Source: Alitta virens (lineage: Eukaryota > Annelida > Polychaeta > Phyllodocida > Nereididae). Taken from it: DNA of 64,000 nt. The translations under genes and the position numbers were made by a program. The stretch lies in assembly GCA_932294295.1 (NCBI GenBank), contig OW028580.1:30388136-30452135 (forward strand). The letters are read 5' to 3'. Within the stretch, counting starts at the first letter, position 1; each line of letters starts with the position of its first letter. Positions 46,101 to 56,032 of this stretch are shown here, one piece after another. The notes beneath the pieces are model-generated. The model was given only the letters and a program-made list of their open reading frames with translations, was not told the DNA's origin and ran no database searches.

Positions 46101-48782
46101 ATGACCATTTTCGTGATACCATTGTAATATCAATTGCTAAAGATAGAAATCATGTTCACAATGAAGTAAAATTCCGCAATTATAAAATTTTCGACCAGGT
46201 CTCATTCTTACATGAATTAAATTATTTATACAGTTGATGTTACTGATACATAATGGTCTGATGAGCAGTTGTGTGAAAGTGGAGCAAATTCTGAACTGTA
46301 TTTAGTAAAGTGATATATAATGGTATCGAGAAGTTGGGCCAACCAACCTACCAAAACTAATTCTAAGGACTCCAGAAACAATAGTCAAGCATTAGAACTA
46401 AGTTTCATTGCTTAATTTTTGCCTACAAACCCATTTACTCAAGAAAATATTTATCTTTTTGTTGGCTAAAAGTTGGTTTTCTGCCGACAGGTCTAACCAA
46501 TGGATTACACATGATATAATAGCTTTGGGGAGTTGGGCAGATCCTCATCAACCATTGCCTCACCCCATCCAGGTGTCCAGGTGCAATGGGTACTTGACAT
46601 TAGGCACTCTTAGTGATGGCAGGGTGAACTCTTAAGCCCCTGTGGTTAACCCCGTGTGCAAGGCTGAATAATCTCCAGGGAGTTGAGAAAGACTCTGGAT
46701 TGGCCTGCCAATGATGATTGTGAAGTCTGTTGAAACTGCTTGAGCAGTGATTCCATTTTCATAAGTGCCTTTCAGAGATTTGATTGAACATAGTAGTAGT
46801 AGTTATCTCACACAGCATAGATGGAAGAGTTAACAGGGGGTTCATTTAAAAACCACAGCATGGGGACCATCGGTACAGTCAGGTCGGGGTCCATTCGGTG
46901 ACTGTATAATTAACCAAAATTATGTTGAATATCTATCTATTATCAAAGTATGGCGAGAGTAAAAAATATGAACTTGAGAGGCACAGTTAGAGTGGCCCTG
47001 ATCTCAAGAAGAGAATATTTGATGCTGTATTGCAGGAACAGACTATCAAGGCACCAGGCACTTGTTCCAAAATTCATGTCTCCACAGGTTTTTGAAATTG
47101 GTAAAAAAAAAGCCCAGTGATGAATTTATAAATATCAGTTTTACTGGATAAATATAAACATCCAGAAAGTCCATATTTCATCTCACGATTATGATGGCAA
47201 GTTTCAAATTATGATTTGGATTTGTTAAATTATTGTTATACCTTACAGTCTCAACCAATAGTTTTGTAATTGAGAAATTGTACCAGAGGTATTTGGTATT
47301 TTCGTAAAAACGATCAAAAATCATATTGTTTAAATTAATCATGTAAAAAAATTCAAAGGTAATTTGGAGTCTGATAGGAGATAACTGTACTTATAGTTGT
47401 CTTTGTGTAAGTGGCAATTAACAGTTAGTTTAAATGTGAATTAAATCATTCATGAATTGCAGTTGAATATGACAGGTGACAGGGGATTCCCCAGCTCAGT
47501 TACATCTGGTCCATTGCAATTGCTTATACAGTCATGCATGGCTACCAATGCACTTTCTCTTAGATTGCTAGTCTTGGATAATATCAGTTTATTCCAATAT
47601 AAAATATCTCTAAAAGTATTTCTATTATCAAGAGTTGTGCATGAAATTTAAAATTCCAACATTTGCTGAATTGTAAGAAAGGAGCAAGTTATCATATATT
47701 TTTTCAATTATTTGGGTTTATGTCATAATAAACACAATGTACCAGGGTTTAGGATTGCAGTATACAACACATTTCCATTATTATAAATATCTATGAAATA
47801 AATGTCTAATTTTGGGCTATGGCAATAAGTTAAGCCTAGACCGAAACATTGCTGTGACATTGACAATATGACAGCAATATTTCGGTGAGTCAGTTCGTTA
47901 GTCAGTTTATCGGACTAAGTTGAGCCGATGAAATACCACAATGAAATCTTCCACAGTCATATTATTTCCCAAGGTTGAAAAGTCGGTTCAGTTCATATAT
48001 ATTGTGTAGAAGAATAGACTTGGATGTAATATTGATGTGCTTTGTCAAATGCCATTTCATTTTTTCATAGCTTAAATGTATTTACAGTTAGTTTCATTAA
48101 AAACGGCCCGTCAAATTGAACCTAGCCAAAGCTGTCATAGCCGGCTACGCAAAATTGGATCTAAAAGTACATGTTTACAATGTATTAGATTAATTACTTA
48201 CATTTGCCTCTACATTTTTCTGGTGACAAATGTAAGCTGACTATTAGCTATGGAAGTGGGCAGAAGCAGCTGGCTTTAGCATGTTTAGATCACAGTCAGG
48301 TACATGTCGCTACAGCCATCTAGAGTCAACCGTTTTTTATGAAACTAACTTTATGGTATTTTGCTGGCATGGACGTGGTTTGAAATAAAAAGTTATCGGA
48401 ACACAAAAAGAACATTTAATCAGACTTCAATATACTGATACTGAAATTTTTCAGGAGTATTTTTTAACAGTATGGTATTTGGTCATTGCAGGTCAAGGTG
48501 TGGTTCCAGAACCGCCGGACGAAACACAAACGAGACCAACAGAGGGAGGCGGAGGAGCGCCATGCCAATGCAGAAAGCTTAGCCGCCTGTAACATCCTGA
48601 GGATCCTGCAGCCCAAGCACCCTGCAGGTGGCACTGCTAACACTTCAACACAGATGAAACCATCCAAGGATGAGCCAGCTCATTTCAGCCATAATCCTTT
48701 CCTGCCTCCCAATCTGACTGGCTTGCCTCTATCAGCCAGTTCCATGCTCAGTTTGCCGCGGCCGCCATTTTATTCTCATTGA
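34386..48782 (+). CDS. vax: Ventral anterior homeobox (Vax) transcription factor, 3 exons, 386 aa
   Basis: This ANTP/NKL-type homeodomain transcription factor patterns anterior/ventral neural tissue in vertebrates. Exons: 34386-35067, 44574-44761, 48492-48782. The splice sites GTCAAAG|GTAACC, ATTACAG|ATGCAA, ACACAG|GTGCGT and TTGCAG|GTCAAG keep phase. The homeodomain covers residues 247-306 (PKRARTTF, then [10 protein letters not shown]), with F8, L16, F20, Q50 and N51 present. Vax identity rests on the YCRTLVV...[11 protein letters not shown] leader before the homeodomain, GRERTDLA within it, and [10 protein letters not shown] (321-330) after it. An in-frame TAA 15 bases upstream supports the start. 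The second intron splits the homeodomain between positions 44 and 45. No damage is seen; Emx/Not relatives fit less well. Confidence 0.95.
35068..36944. other. Vax intron 1, proximal part
   Basis: Contains a tandem pair (about 35836-35910 and 35921-35995) sharing TTTGTTCTTTCTTTCAATT and ATACTAGTCTATGACTTTAATATTTGCAAT. There is also a C run (36379-36390) and a (TAA)n stretch near 36670. No exon-like frame with good splice sites is seen. Confidence 0.5.
36945..37343. mobile_element. Tc1/mariner-like MITE, copy 3 (inverted, one end lost)
   Basis: Runs opposite to copy 1 with the shared block CTGCCAATAAACGGAACTGTC, and ends ATGAAACTAACTG then TA at 37344-37345. It lies in Vax intron 1. Confidence 0.78.
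38217..38493 (+). repeat. Microsatellite, (TATC)n with TGTC variants
   Basis: About 65 tetranucleotides, mainly TATC with TGTC interruptions. The 170-codon frame here (SIYLSIYLS repeats) is produced by the microsatellite and is not a gene. Confidence 0.97.
38494..39306. other. Vax intron 1, central part
   Basis: Mostly unique-looking sequence of moderate GC with short overlapping frames on both strands. None has a recognisable domain or splice context. Confidence 0.4.
39307..39367. mobile_element. Second copy of the 84-bp micro-element
   Basis: TATGTAGTATTTCAATAC to CATACTG matches 14737-14797 with few differences. A 19-base G run follows at once. Confidence 0.7.
39388..40082. other. Vax intron 1, candidate regulatory stretch
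   Basis: 39570-40040 is less AT-rich than its surroundings. It contains ATTA/TAAT-type homeodomain core words and few repeats. This is only a suggestion of cis-regulatory DNA; conservation cannot be judged here. Confidence 0.2.
40083..40165 (+). repeat. Microsatellite, (CAAT)n
   Basis: Repeats of TCAA/CAAT with early TCATTCAA variants. Confidence 0.9.
40495..41095 (+). repeat. Interspersed repeat family, copy 1
   Basis: Blocks such as ACCTCTGACGCAATTTCTCAATTAC, GTGGAGACATGAATTT and CCAGTGACACAAAAATT recur inverted at about 46780-47350, and its 3' end again at about 49195-49340. No frame or terminal repeats that would classify it. Confidence 0.6.
41096..43559. other. Vax intron 1, distal part
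   Basis: AT-rich sequence with no supported gene. Short frames (for example 42015-42323 minus) have no recognisable motif. Confidence 0.4.
43560..44000 (+). pseudogene. LINE reverse transcriptase remnant in Vax intron 1
   Basis: Broken frames encode GIFLDLS(stop)AFDKLN, then [13 protein letters not shown], then a short shift and [11 protein letters not shown]. These correspond to RT motifs A, B and C, the last mutated from FADDT. It has the same orientation as the host gene. A 'GCTGAGGGTTTGCTGCAG' phrase near 44389 recurs near 27836. Confidence 0.82.
44574..44761 (+). CDS. vax: Vax exon 2 (homeodomain helices 1-2)
   Basis: Encodes [18 protein letters not shown] and homeodomain positions 1-44. 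The DNA is markedly GC-richer than the surrounding intron, which makes the exon stand out. It closes exactly on a codon boundary after ETQ. Confidence 0.95.
45640..45735 (+). repeat. Direct repeat in Vax intron 2, copy 1
   Basis: CATGTTCACAATGAGGTAAAATTCCGCAATTATAAAATTT-type block of about 95 bases, repeated at 46118-46220 with about 90% identity. Confidence 0.7.
46118..46220 (+). repeat. Direct repeat in Vax intron 2, copy 2
   Basis: Second copy of the block at 45640-45735, with a short insertion before the shared ATGAATTAA. Confidence 0.7.
46780..47350 (-). repeat. Interspersed repeat family, copy 2 (Vax intron 2)
   Basis: Minus-strand relative of 40495-41095. Shared words include AAATTCATGTCTCCACAGG and AATTGAGAAATTGTACCAGAGG. 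Confidence 0.6.
48085..48351. mobile_element. Tc1/mariner-like MITE, copy 4 (Vax intron 2)
   Basis: CAGTTAGTTTCATTA at 48085 and ATGAAACTAACTT at 48351, flanked by TA. The interior shares GTAAGCTGACTATTAGCTA with the other copies. It ends about 140 bases before Vax exon 3. Confidence 0.85.
48492..48782 (+). CDS. vax: Vax exon 3 (homeodomain helix 3 and C-terminus)
   Basis: Starts [15 protein letters not shown], the DNA-recognition helix. The Vax-like [10 protein letters not shown] block follows, then a short Pro/Ser/Leu-rich tail ending PPFYSH. The C-terminus is much shorter than in vertebrate Vax1. Confidence 0.94.
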   Translation, partial: VKVWFQNRRTKHKRDQQREAEERHANAESLAACNILRILQPKHPAGGTANTSTQMKPSKDEPAHFSHNPFLPPNLTGLPLSASSMLSLPRPPFYSH

Positions 48783-48791
48783 TCCAGACAT

Positions 48792-48939
48792 GAACCTTAA
48801 AGGTCCATTCCAAGAACCTTAAAGGTCCATTCCAAGAACCTTAAAGGTCCATTCCAAGAACCTTAAAGGTCCATTCCAAGAACCTTAAAGGTCTATTCCA
48901 AGAACCTTAAAGGTCCATTCCAAGAACATTAAAGGTCCA
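48792..48939 (+). repeat. 22-bp tandem repeat in the Vax 3' UTR
   Basis: Six full copies and one partial copy of GAACCTTAAAGGTCCATTCCAA, starting 10 bases after the stop codon. Copies differ by one or two bases. In RNA each unit contains the self-complementary CCTTAAAGG. Confidence 0.95.
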
Positions 48940-50018
48940 GGATCTAGTGCATAATTCGGTATATTGCTGTTTTCAAATCAGCTGTCAGCAGCAACTTGGA
49001 CTCGGGACATAGTGGCCGATATGGCATTCTTTTCAGTGTCTTCCAGAAATTATTGTGGTCCGGATGATCTTTGAACATCGGGGATTTTTCTTTGAATATG
49101 TTCTTGCAATCTCATATTGACATTTCACTAATTAAGTACACAAAGCTCATTTATTACAAAGCAGCCTGTTACAGTGTAGTTGGTGTTTATTTATTTATTT
49201 TTTACCAGTCTTGGCAAATTCAAATGTACAAATAAGTGATACACTCTTAGAAGAGATTTTGTTTCAGGCAAATTTTTGTGTCACTGGTGTCTATACAAAA
49301 TATTGTTTAAAATCTGCCAAGATATTGTTTGTGTACATAAAAAAAAACCAAAAAAGAAAAAAAAATTACACAATTGACTGGTAAAGGGGTACACCCAAAT
49401 ATAATAAAATACAGTCACATAAAAGTTACTTAATTCAATGAATTCTATTTCCAAACAATCCCTCTCCGTACCCTGCCTTATCGTTATTTGCCTTTTGTGG
49501 TCTATCATGTTCCCTCATGGGATTCTTCTTTCTCCCCTCATTTTCTATATATTATGTAACTATTGGTTCCTTCGGGATTCTGCTGTCTATAGCTTTAAAT
49601 TTATTATAAACTTATCTGTGATAAATAAGATTTTTCAACTGGCTGAATCTGTTTAAAAAAAATTAAAACATATTGTTGAATGTGACTTGGAAATGACTGT
49701 CTACTTGTTTCACTTAAAGAAATTGCTATGCAAATGTTGCATGTGAATGTTATCCAATAATATCATAGACCAATTCAAAGAAAATGCTCACCAAAATGGC
49801 ATGTGAATGTTATCTAACATTATTTAAGATCAGTACATTTCCAGCCATTCCAGTCTTCTTAATTCTACACAAATCACAATGAATGGACTTTTTTTTTAAA
49901 TACACATATTTTGTATTATAAAATATTTGTTTTTTAGACTGATACACTTCATCCCTTCATCACAAGCATGTCCTTATGACAAATATAATATTGTAAACTT
50001 TGGTGAGGTGCTGTCTTA
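48940..50018. other. Vax downstream region
   Basis: Probably the rest of the Vax 3' UTR, then spacer. 49195-49340 (minus) is a fragment of the 40495-41095 repeat. ATTAAA near 49668 is one possible poly(A) signal. No further gene is seen. Confidence 0.4.
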
Positions 50019-51004
50019 AGGGGCGTTCACACTATCATGTATAAGAGCTACGTATGACCACGTATGAAAATATTTTTCACTCTTGTTCATCCTTGACAAT
50101 ACGTGATTCACTCGCCCAGCGTTTTACGTAAACTCGCGCTAATTCGTAGATCACTCCTGGTTGCGCTTGACCACTCACGAGCATACGTGAAGTGAGTAAA
50201 AGTTTTTAAACAAGTTTAAAACTTTGATGTTCTACGAGTGAATTTACATTAATTACGTTACTTGGTCAGGGGTCAGTTGGTGAGCATCCTATATACGTTC
50301 TACATACGTTCCACGTACGTATGCGGCCATACGTAGCTACGTAGCCATGTGTAGCCACTTTCCATCCATATATACTCGCCATTCACTCGCATCCACTCGT
50401 AAAACACTCCGTCCATCCGTCACCTGCCCGTCCTCTTCTGTACATGAACCACTCGTATGGGCGACTACGAGCGATCTAAAAGTGACTACGAGTGCCTACG
50501 AGTGCCTGACGGATGCTTGATGATGGACGTTCGGGGAGCAATCTATGACTGCCGCACGTACGTTTGTGGAAAGAATTTATACGTGATTAACAGAGCCATA
50601 AGCATGGGCCCCGTTTTAGGGGGGGGGGGGGGGCAGGGGGACAAGTCCCCCCCCCCCCCCCCCCCACTTTTTTTGTACCAACATAACGATTTGACTGTTG
50701 GTGTCCAGAATAAAGGTCAATATGTCCCCCCCACATTTTGAAATGAAACGGGGCCCCTGGCCATGAGTGAGCCCGTATAGCTGCGTATAGCCCATTTTTT
50801 ACGTACGTGGTCACTCATAGGTTTTGTACATGACAGTGTGAATACCCAGCACCGATGCCAGCCTGGTTGACACCCTAGGCAAGATCAAACATGTGCACCC
50901 CCACCTCTACAGCAAAAAAAATTAATAGGGGCTTGTGTGTGCCCCCTTAGGCCTGTGCCCTAGGCGGTTGCCTAGTTTGTAGCACCGGCCCTGTGAATGC
51001 CCCT
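50019..51004 (-). mobile_element. PIF/Harbinger-like MITE, complete copy, TSD TTA
   Basis: The left end AGGGGCGTTCACACTATCAT at 50019 is mirrored by a right end that a later insertion has split (CAGTGTGAAT near 50843; TGTGAATGCCCCT to 51004). TTA flanks both sides (50016-50018, 51005-51007). It aligns in reverse with 22980-23503. A GGGGCCCCGTTT-ended insertion (about 50608-50757, with G and C runs) and a second one (about 50850-50990) are nested inside. There is no transposase; the 94-codon frame at 50457 is spurious. Confidence 0.82.
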
Positions 51005-51180
51005 TTAGAGGGCCCTTCTGATCTTGTAATGACTTGTATATTTTAAATATAATGTTCAAATAAACTTGTTCTGAGTTCACCCACAGGGTTGCCCCTCGAT
51101 CACATCTCTCCACAGGAGAGGGTCTGACCGATCTGAATACACATAGCGATGCACGATGAAAGTAGGTCACCATACAGTTA

Positions 51181-51440
51181 AGCCCCCCTCTCACATAGCC
51201 GGTGTTGCCGTAGTGAACCCGTAGTATTACATAACGGTTATGCAACAGCTTTTTTTTGCCAGGTTGGCGACGGATTCTGGTGGCAAAAAGGGTTCTACGG
51301 GTGAATCAGCGGGTTCTACGGGTGACTCGGCGGGTCACTCAGCAGGTTCTACGGGTCACTCGGCGGGTTCTACGGGTCACTAGAAGTAAGCCGACGGGTA
51401 GTAGGAGTAACTCAATGGCTTCCAGGAGTAACCCGCCGAG
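51181..51440. mobile_element. Fragment of the 23.9-kb Harbinger-like MITE family
   Basis: Starts AGCCCCCCTCTCACATAGCC after a TTA. It continues with GTAGTGAACCCGTAGTATTACATAACGG as at 23950, and later GTAAGCCGACGGGTAGTAGGAGTAACTC as at 24251. Between them are 'GGCGGGTTCTACGGGTCACTC' tandem words. The right end is missing. Confidence 0.75.
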
Positions 51441-51584
51441 ATCGGTATTTTATTGCTTAATACACCTAAGATAGTCATTTCTATGTCCAAAATAGTTATA
51501 TTTGGGCTATGGCAATGATCCCTAGGAATATATATGAAATTCAGCAACAATGTTATGCTACATAAAGATGTTGGGTATAGTTTT

Positions 51585-51870
51585 ACACAAAATGAACCTT
51601 TAAGGTTTGTATTTACTTGTATTTGAATACATAAAGTCTAAATACAAATAAATACAAGTCTTAAAGGTTTTTTTGTTTAAAATGATACTCAACACGCCCA
51701 TTTTAATCCCTTTATAAGCCAATATATTTTATACAAAGTTAACCTTTAAGGTTTTTTTTTACTTAAATAAATAAAGTCTAAATACAAATAAATACAAATC
51801 TTAAAGGTTTTTTTGTATGGAATGATACTCAACACACCAATTTGAATGCCTTTATAAGTCAAAATATTTT
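51585..51870 (+). repeat. Tandem duplication, ~145-bp unit
   Basis: Two adjacent copies share ACCTTTAAGGTTT, AAGTCTAAATACAAATAAATACAA and AATGATACTCAACAC. Each copy contains an inverted AAACCTTTAA / TTAAAGGTTT pair. Confidence 0.8.
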
Positions 51871-52429
51871 TTGCTTGCTGTTTACATTTAGCTGGCAACT
51901 GAAGGAACTATATATTATCAATTGCCATATTCCCTTCAACAGTTACTGAATTGTTGGCTTGCTGATTTACATTAAATCTTTAGCATTTAAATTAGTATTT
52001 ATAACTGAACACTTTACAGGTATATATGAAGAAAACAATAATAAGTATTGGAGTCAAGTGAAAGTAATATAGATCATTATGCAACTAATTATTATGAATT
52101 TGCTAATTATAAAAAAAAAACTGTTGAATGGGTTGAGCATGGCAATATTATGATCAAATATTTAATAATTATATGCACATGAATTGTGAAACATTTACAA
52201 CATTTATGTTTAAGTATGGGATGCTAAGGATATGAAGGAAGCAGCACAATTTTTTGCAAGAAGAAGGATGGCAAAATATTACTGATGTAAGAGTCATTGA
52301 TATGAGGGTTTGAAAAGTGTACCAAATGTTCATATTTTCCTTATTAAATAAAATTATCTGTCATTATATTAATGGTCATGAAACCCCAAAAAGGTATCTC
52401 TGCACTATTTTAGACATACTCTTATTTAG

Positions 52430-52990
52430 TTTTGTATGCATGTACATGCAGTAGTGTGTGAGTCCTGCTCTGGAAACTGACATTTTTATTTATTTTTTTA
52501 GTTTTTCTCTAAATATTTTAAACACAGCTGATGTATGTCAATGTGACCATCAAAATGCACAACTAAGCTATATAGAGTAATAACATATACAATTTTGTTA
52601 GGGTAAGTGCATTAATGCTAGAATTCAGCTCCGGAAACACAATTTAACACAATTTCTAGCATTTTCTTCTGATTTTCCATTATTATATAATCAGCATAAA
52701 ATTATCAAAATGAAGTTTGAAAAGTGAAAATACTGTAATTTAGAAAGTCACAAGTGCACTATTTTAGACATATGACAAAGTTTTAAGCATGTAGGTGCAG
52801 ATCTGAGTTCTGCTCCGGAAATGAAAAAATTGATTGTTTTCTATTTTTTCCAAATTTTGTAAAACATAGCCAACATATGTCAATGTGACTATCAAAAGGC
52901 ACAACTAGGCCATATAGTGTATTACTGTATGAAATTTCGTTAGGGTAAGTGCATTTGTGTTAGAATTCTGCTCTTGAAACGAAAGTCTTA
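52430..52990 (-). repeat. Interspersed repeat with internal duplication, inverted copy
   Basis: Minus-strand relative of about 26924-27490, again with two internal units carrying GATAGTCACATTGACAT and TGCACTTACCCTAA. Confidence 0.7.
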
Positions 52991-54299
52991 CGCCCACCCA
53001 TCCTCCCGTTGGACGGACATTCATGATAACAATAACCATTTTCAAACTTTGTTCACTGATGGTTAAAAAAAAACATGGACCAGTGTCTATAACCAGGGCC
53101 AGAATTAGGGTTCGACAGGCCCGGGGCACTCATCGCTCTTCTGCCCCTCCCCCCCCCCCCCCCCCTTCAGATTCATTAGGACATACGCTGAAAACTATGG
53201 CAGCAGCCCGCTGTTAAATCACGTCTAATTAAAATGTGTTTGTGACAGAGATTACATAACCAGCACAATGAAATGACTGTAAAGATGTATTCAATACAGC
53301 AGTATTTCTACTGCTAAGACTATTGTAATATTACAGTTAAATTTACATTCTACACAGTGATGTCGAAGTTGGTGTGCACTGAGGTAAAATGTTTTGACTG
53401 GAGGGATTAACCAAAAAGGTCAACATTTCTGACTTGATTGTTTAACCTTTACGTTAATTAAAGAGTGACTGCTGATTATAGCTTTGAGACCGGTGAAATG
53501 CAGAACAAACAACGAGGAAACAGGTATTTAGAATAACAGGTCCCATTCTTCTATTTGTCATTATTTCTAGTGAGAGTTCAAAGACTGACACTTTGATCTA
53601 AAATATTGTTTCTAGTTTTCATGATACAGGATTTGATGGCTAACAATGCATGCTATACTCCTGGTAAGACAATCTACAACAGTTATTTTAAATATTGTTT
53701 AACTACACAGTTCCACTGGTTTAAAGCTTCTTGTTTTATGATCAAGACAGTCCGGTTGCCAAGTTTAATGATTTATATAAAAACATGATATATTAACTTT
53801 TTAGGTGGTACTCAGATAGAAGGTCAAAAAACTTGAAAATATGCTATCTCATTTTATGGTGAAGTTGTCTTAATTCCATTTTATAATAATTGTACAATAA
53901 TATAATAATGAATTACACATAGTTTTTTAAAATAATTTTCAGTCTTCCATGAAGTTACAGTAATGATGTGAATGTTGGAATGGTCATCAATTGGCTATTG
54001 TTGGTATTGTTATTAGCCTATTAGCCCTCTGTACAATTCTGCCACAACACAAGCTCATTCTGATGTAGATTTCAGTAATTATTTTGATCCTTCCTTCTAG
54101 AAATAACAGTTTTAATGTTAAAGTATTCACAATATTTTGATCTGTTAATTTCCCTTCCTGGCTAAATAAGTGTTCCTCATACTGGGGGTCAATGCTGAGG
54201 CAAGTAAAAGGGGCTGATGACACAGGACCAAATATGTAATATTCCGTTAAAAAAACAAACTTTTTCTCATTTTCAAGATTTTCCAATAATTATCATTGA
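52991..54299. other. Intergenic
   Basis: Includes a 17-base C run (53149-53165) next to a 'CCAGGGCCAGAATTAGGGTT' repeat-like phrase. No gene is supported. Confidence 0.4.
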
Positions 54300-54985
54300 A
54301 TAATCAAGTCATAGAGAGAGTTACCCAGGTAAAATTCTTCGGTGTAATACTCAATTGAAAAAAAACATGTTAAATATAAGGGCAACAAAATATCTAACGC
54401 ATTATATAGTATTTCTAGACTAAAACACCAACTCCCAGAATCTATTCTGGTTACTTAATATCAAACAATCATTTGGCCTAATTTAAGCTACGCAATTAGT
54501 TGCTGGGGTGACTCGCCAAAGTCTGTCTTGAAAAGGTTAATTAATTTGAAAAAAAAGGCACTTCATAACATCATGGTCATCAGTAATCCAACTAACATGC
54601 ATAAGAAACTATTGAATTATAAAATAGGTGCAATATGGAATGAGTTACCAAACCAAATGAAAGTTAAATCATTAGCAACTGAATCCTTTTGTAATTCAAT
54701 TAAATATCATTACTTGCATCATGTTATTCATGTAGAACAAGTCAAGAATAATCAAGCCCTTCATATGTCATATTTCATTTAGCATTTATGACTCATCATT
54801 ATATGTTGATATAAAATTGTGTCCAATATGGATTGGGTTTAATGTTTACCGCCCTCCTTTTTACCCCTCACAACCAAAGGGTGCCTTACCACAACTGCTA
54901 AGTTACAAGGTATCCCTGCCGATATGAATTATGTATCTATCTATGTATCTATCTATCTATCTATTATCTATGTATCTATCCATCT
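54300..54985 (+). pseudogene. LINE C-terminal remnant with (TATC)n 3' end
   Basis: Broken plus-strand frames encode VKFFGVILN, then LPESILVT, SYAISCWGDSPKSVLKRL and IWNELPNQMKVKSLATESFCNSIK. These are the RT thumb and post-RT region of a CR1/L2-like LINE, often ending '...WN.LP..I...' as here. A (TATC)n tail at about 54930-54985 fits the element's 3' terminus. Confidence 0.75.
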
Positions 54986-55283
54986 TTCTATATATGAGAC
55001 TACGACCATACGAAAGACTGTGTAATCATTTTGCAAAAAAAAACAAAAAAACTTTACCATAATTAATTTTATATTTTCAGAATAATGGTTTAAAAAACCT
55101 CCCCAGGTGTTAGGAATAACCATGCAAATGAAAAAGCGCCACACTGGACGAAATCCTGGTTCGCAACACATTGAAATTGAATTTAGTAAAAAAAAAAACT
55201 AAATAAAAGGACTGAACAGACATTTATACACTCATTTTAGAATGGCTACTGTGGACTGATTTGTGTGTATTATTGGTCATATA

Positions 55284-55440
55284 CAGGCAGCTACAGGTGG
55301 TCTAATGGTTAAGGCAATGGCCTGCTCCTCTGATTATCCTGGGTTGGAACCCTGCCTCGAGCTGGATGTAATTCGGATAAGACATTTGGTGGTCCCTTGT
55401 ATTCAGATTCTGTGCTGTATCAAATAAAAATCCCCATGCA
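55284..55440 (+). mobile_element. tRNA-derived SINE, family B
   Basis: A GGCAGCTACAGGTGGTCTAATGG head with an A box resembling tRNA-Glu, and a B-box-like GGGTTGGAACCC near 55342. An unrelated body follows. Relative of 7016-7100. Confidence 0.62.
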
Positions 55441-55804
55441 TGAGGTAAATGTCTAACATGATGTGCACTTTTTTTATTTGTTGTGTTTTATGAAACTTGA
55501 AATAGAACCTGTAACAGCAAATTGTTCTATTTTATTATCAAAAAGTTTGCCTATTTACTGTCGTATCTTGATGAAAATAAAGATATCTTATTCCAATTCA
55601 TTTTTATTGCTGCATCATAATAGCATTAAAATTAATAATTCATGTATAATTTAACTGTAAATTTACAGCGATTTTCTGCAATTATACAATGGTTTTAAAA
55701 GTTCAACAAAGGATTTACAGGATCTCTATGAAACACACTCAAAATTAACTGTTACCTTATAACAGTAAATCGGCAAAAACCAGTGCCAGTTAAATTAAGT
55801 CACA

Positions 55805-56032
55805 AAAGGAAATGTGATGTAGATTATTATGTTCTCAAATCATAAATTGTGTAGAATAATAAAAAATTCTGACATTGTCTTTATTCAGCTTAAATAAAGT
55901 ATCTTTGTAAATTATCACATTTTACAGGTATTTTGAAAGGTCAAAATTTCGCGAGCAGTCTAAATTACAAAATTTTTTAATTCTACACAATTTATGATTT
56001 GAGAACATAATAATCTACATCACATTTCCTTT
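55805..56032. repeat. Inverted repeat, ~62-bp arms, ~100-bp loop
   Basis: AAAGGAAATGTGATGTAGAT at 55805 pairs with its reverse complement ending at 56032. The arms are almost identical. Probably a fold-back MITE; a large RNA hairpin if transcribed. Confidence 0.85.

Noticed and set aside
46480..46740. Possible further SINE (GGTGCAATGGGTACTTGACA region)
   Set aside because: The phrase resembles SINE heads, but I find no second copy, target duplication or clear pol III boxes in this window.
50457..50814. Gly/Pro-run frames on both strands
   Set aside because: Arise from the G and C runs inside a nested GC-rich insertion.
55284..55360. Functional tRNA-Glu-like gene
   Set aside because: Only the A box resembles tRNA-Glu; the arms do not pair and a relative exists at 7016.
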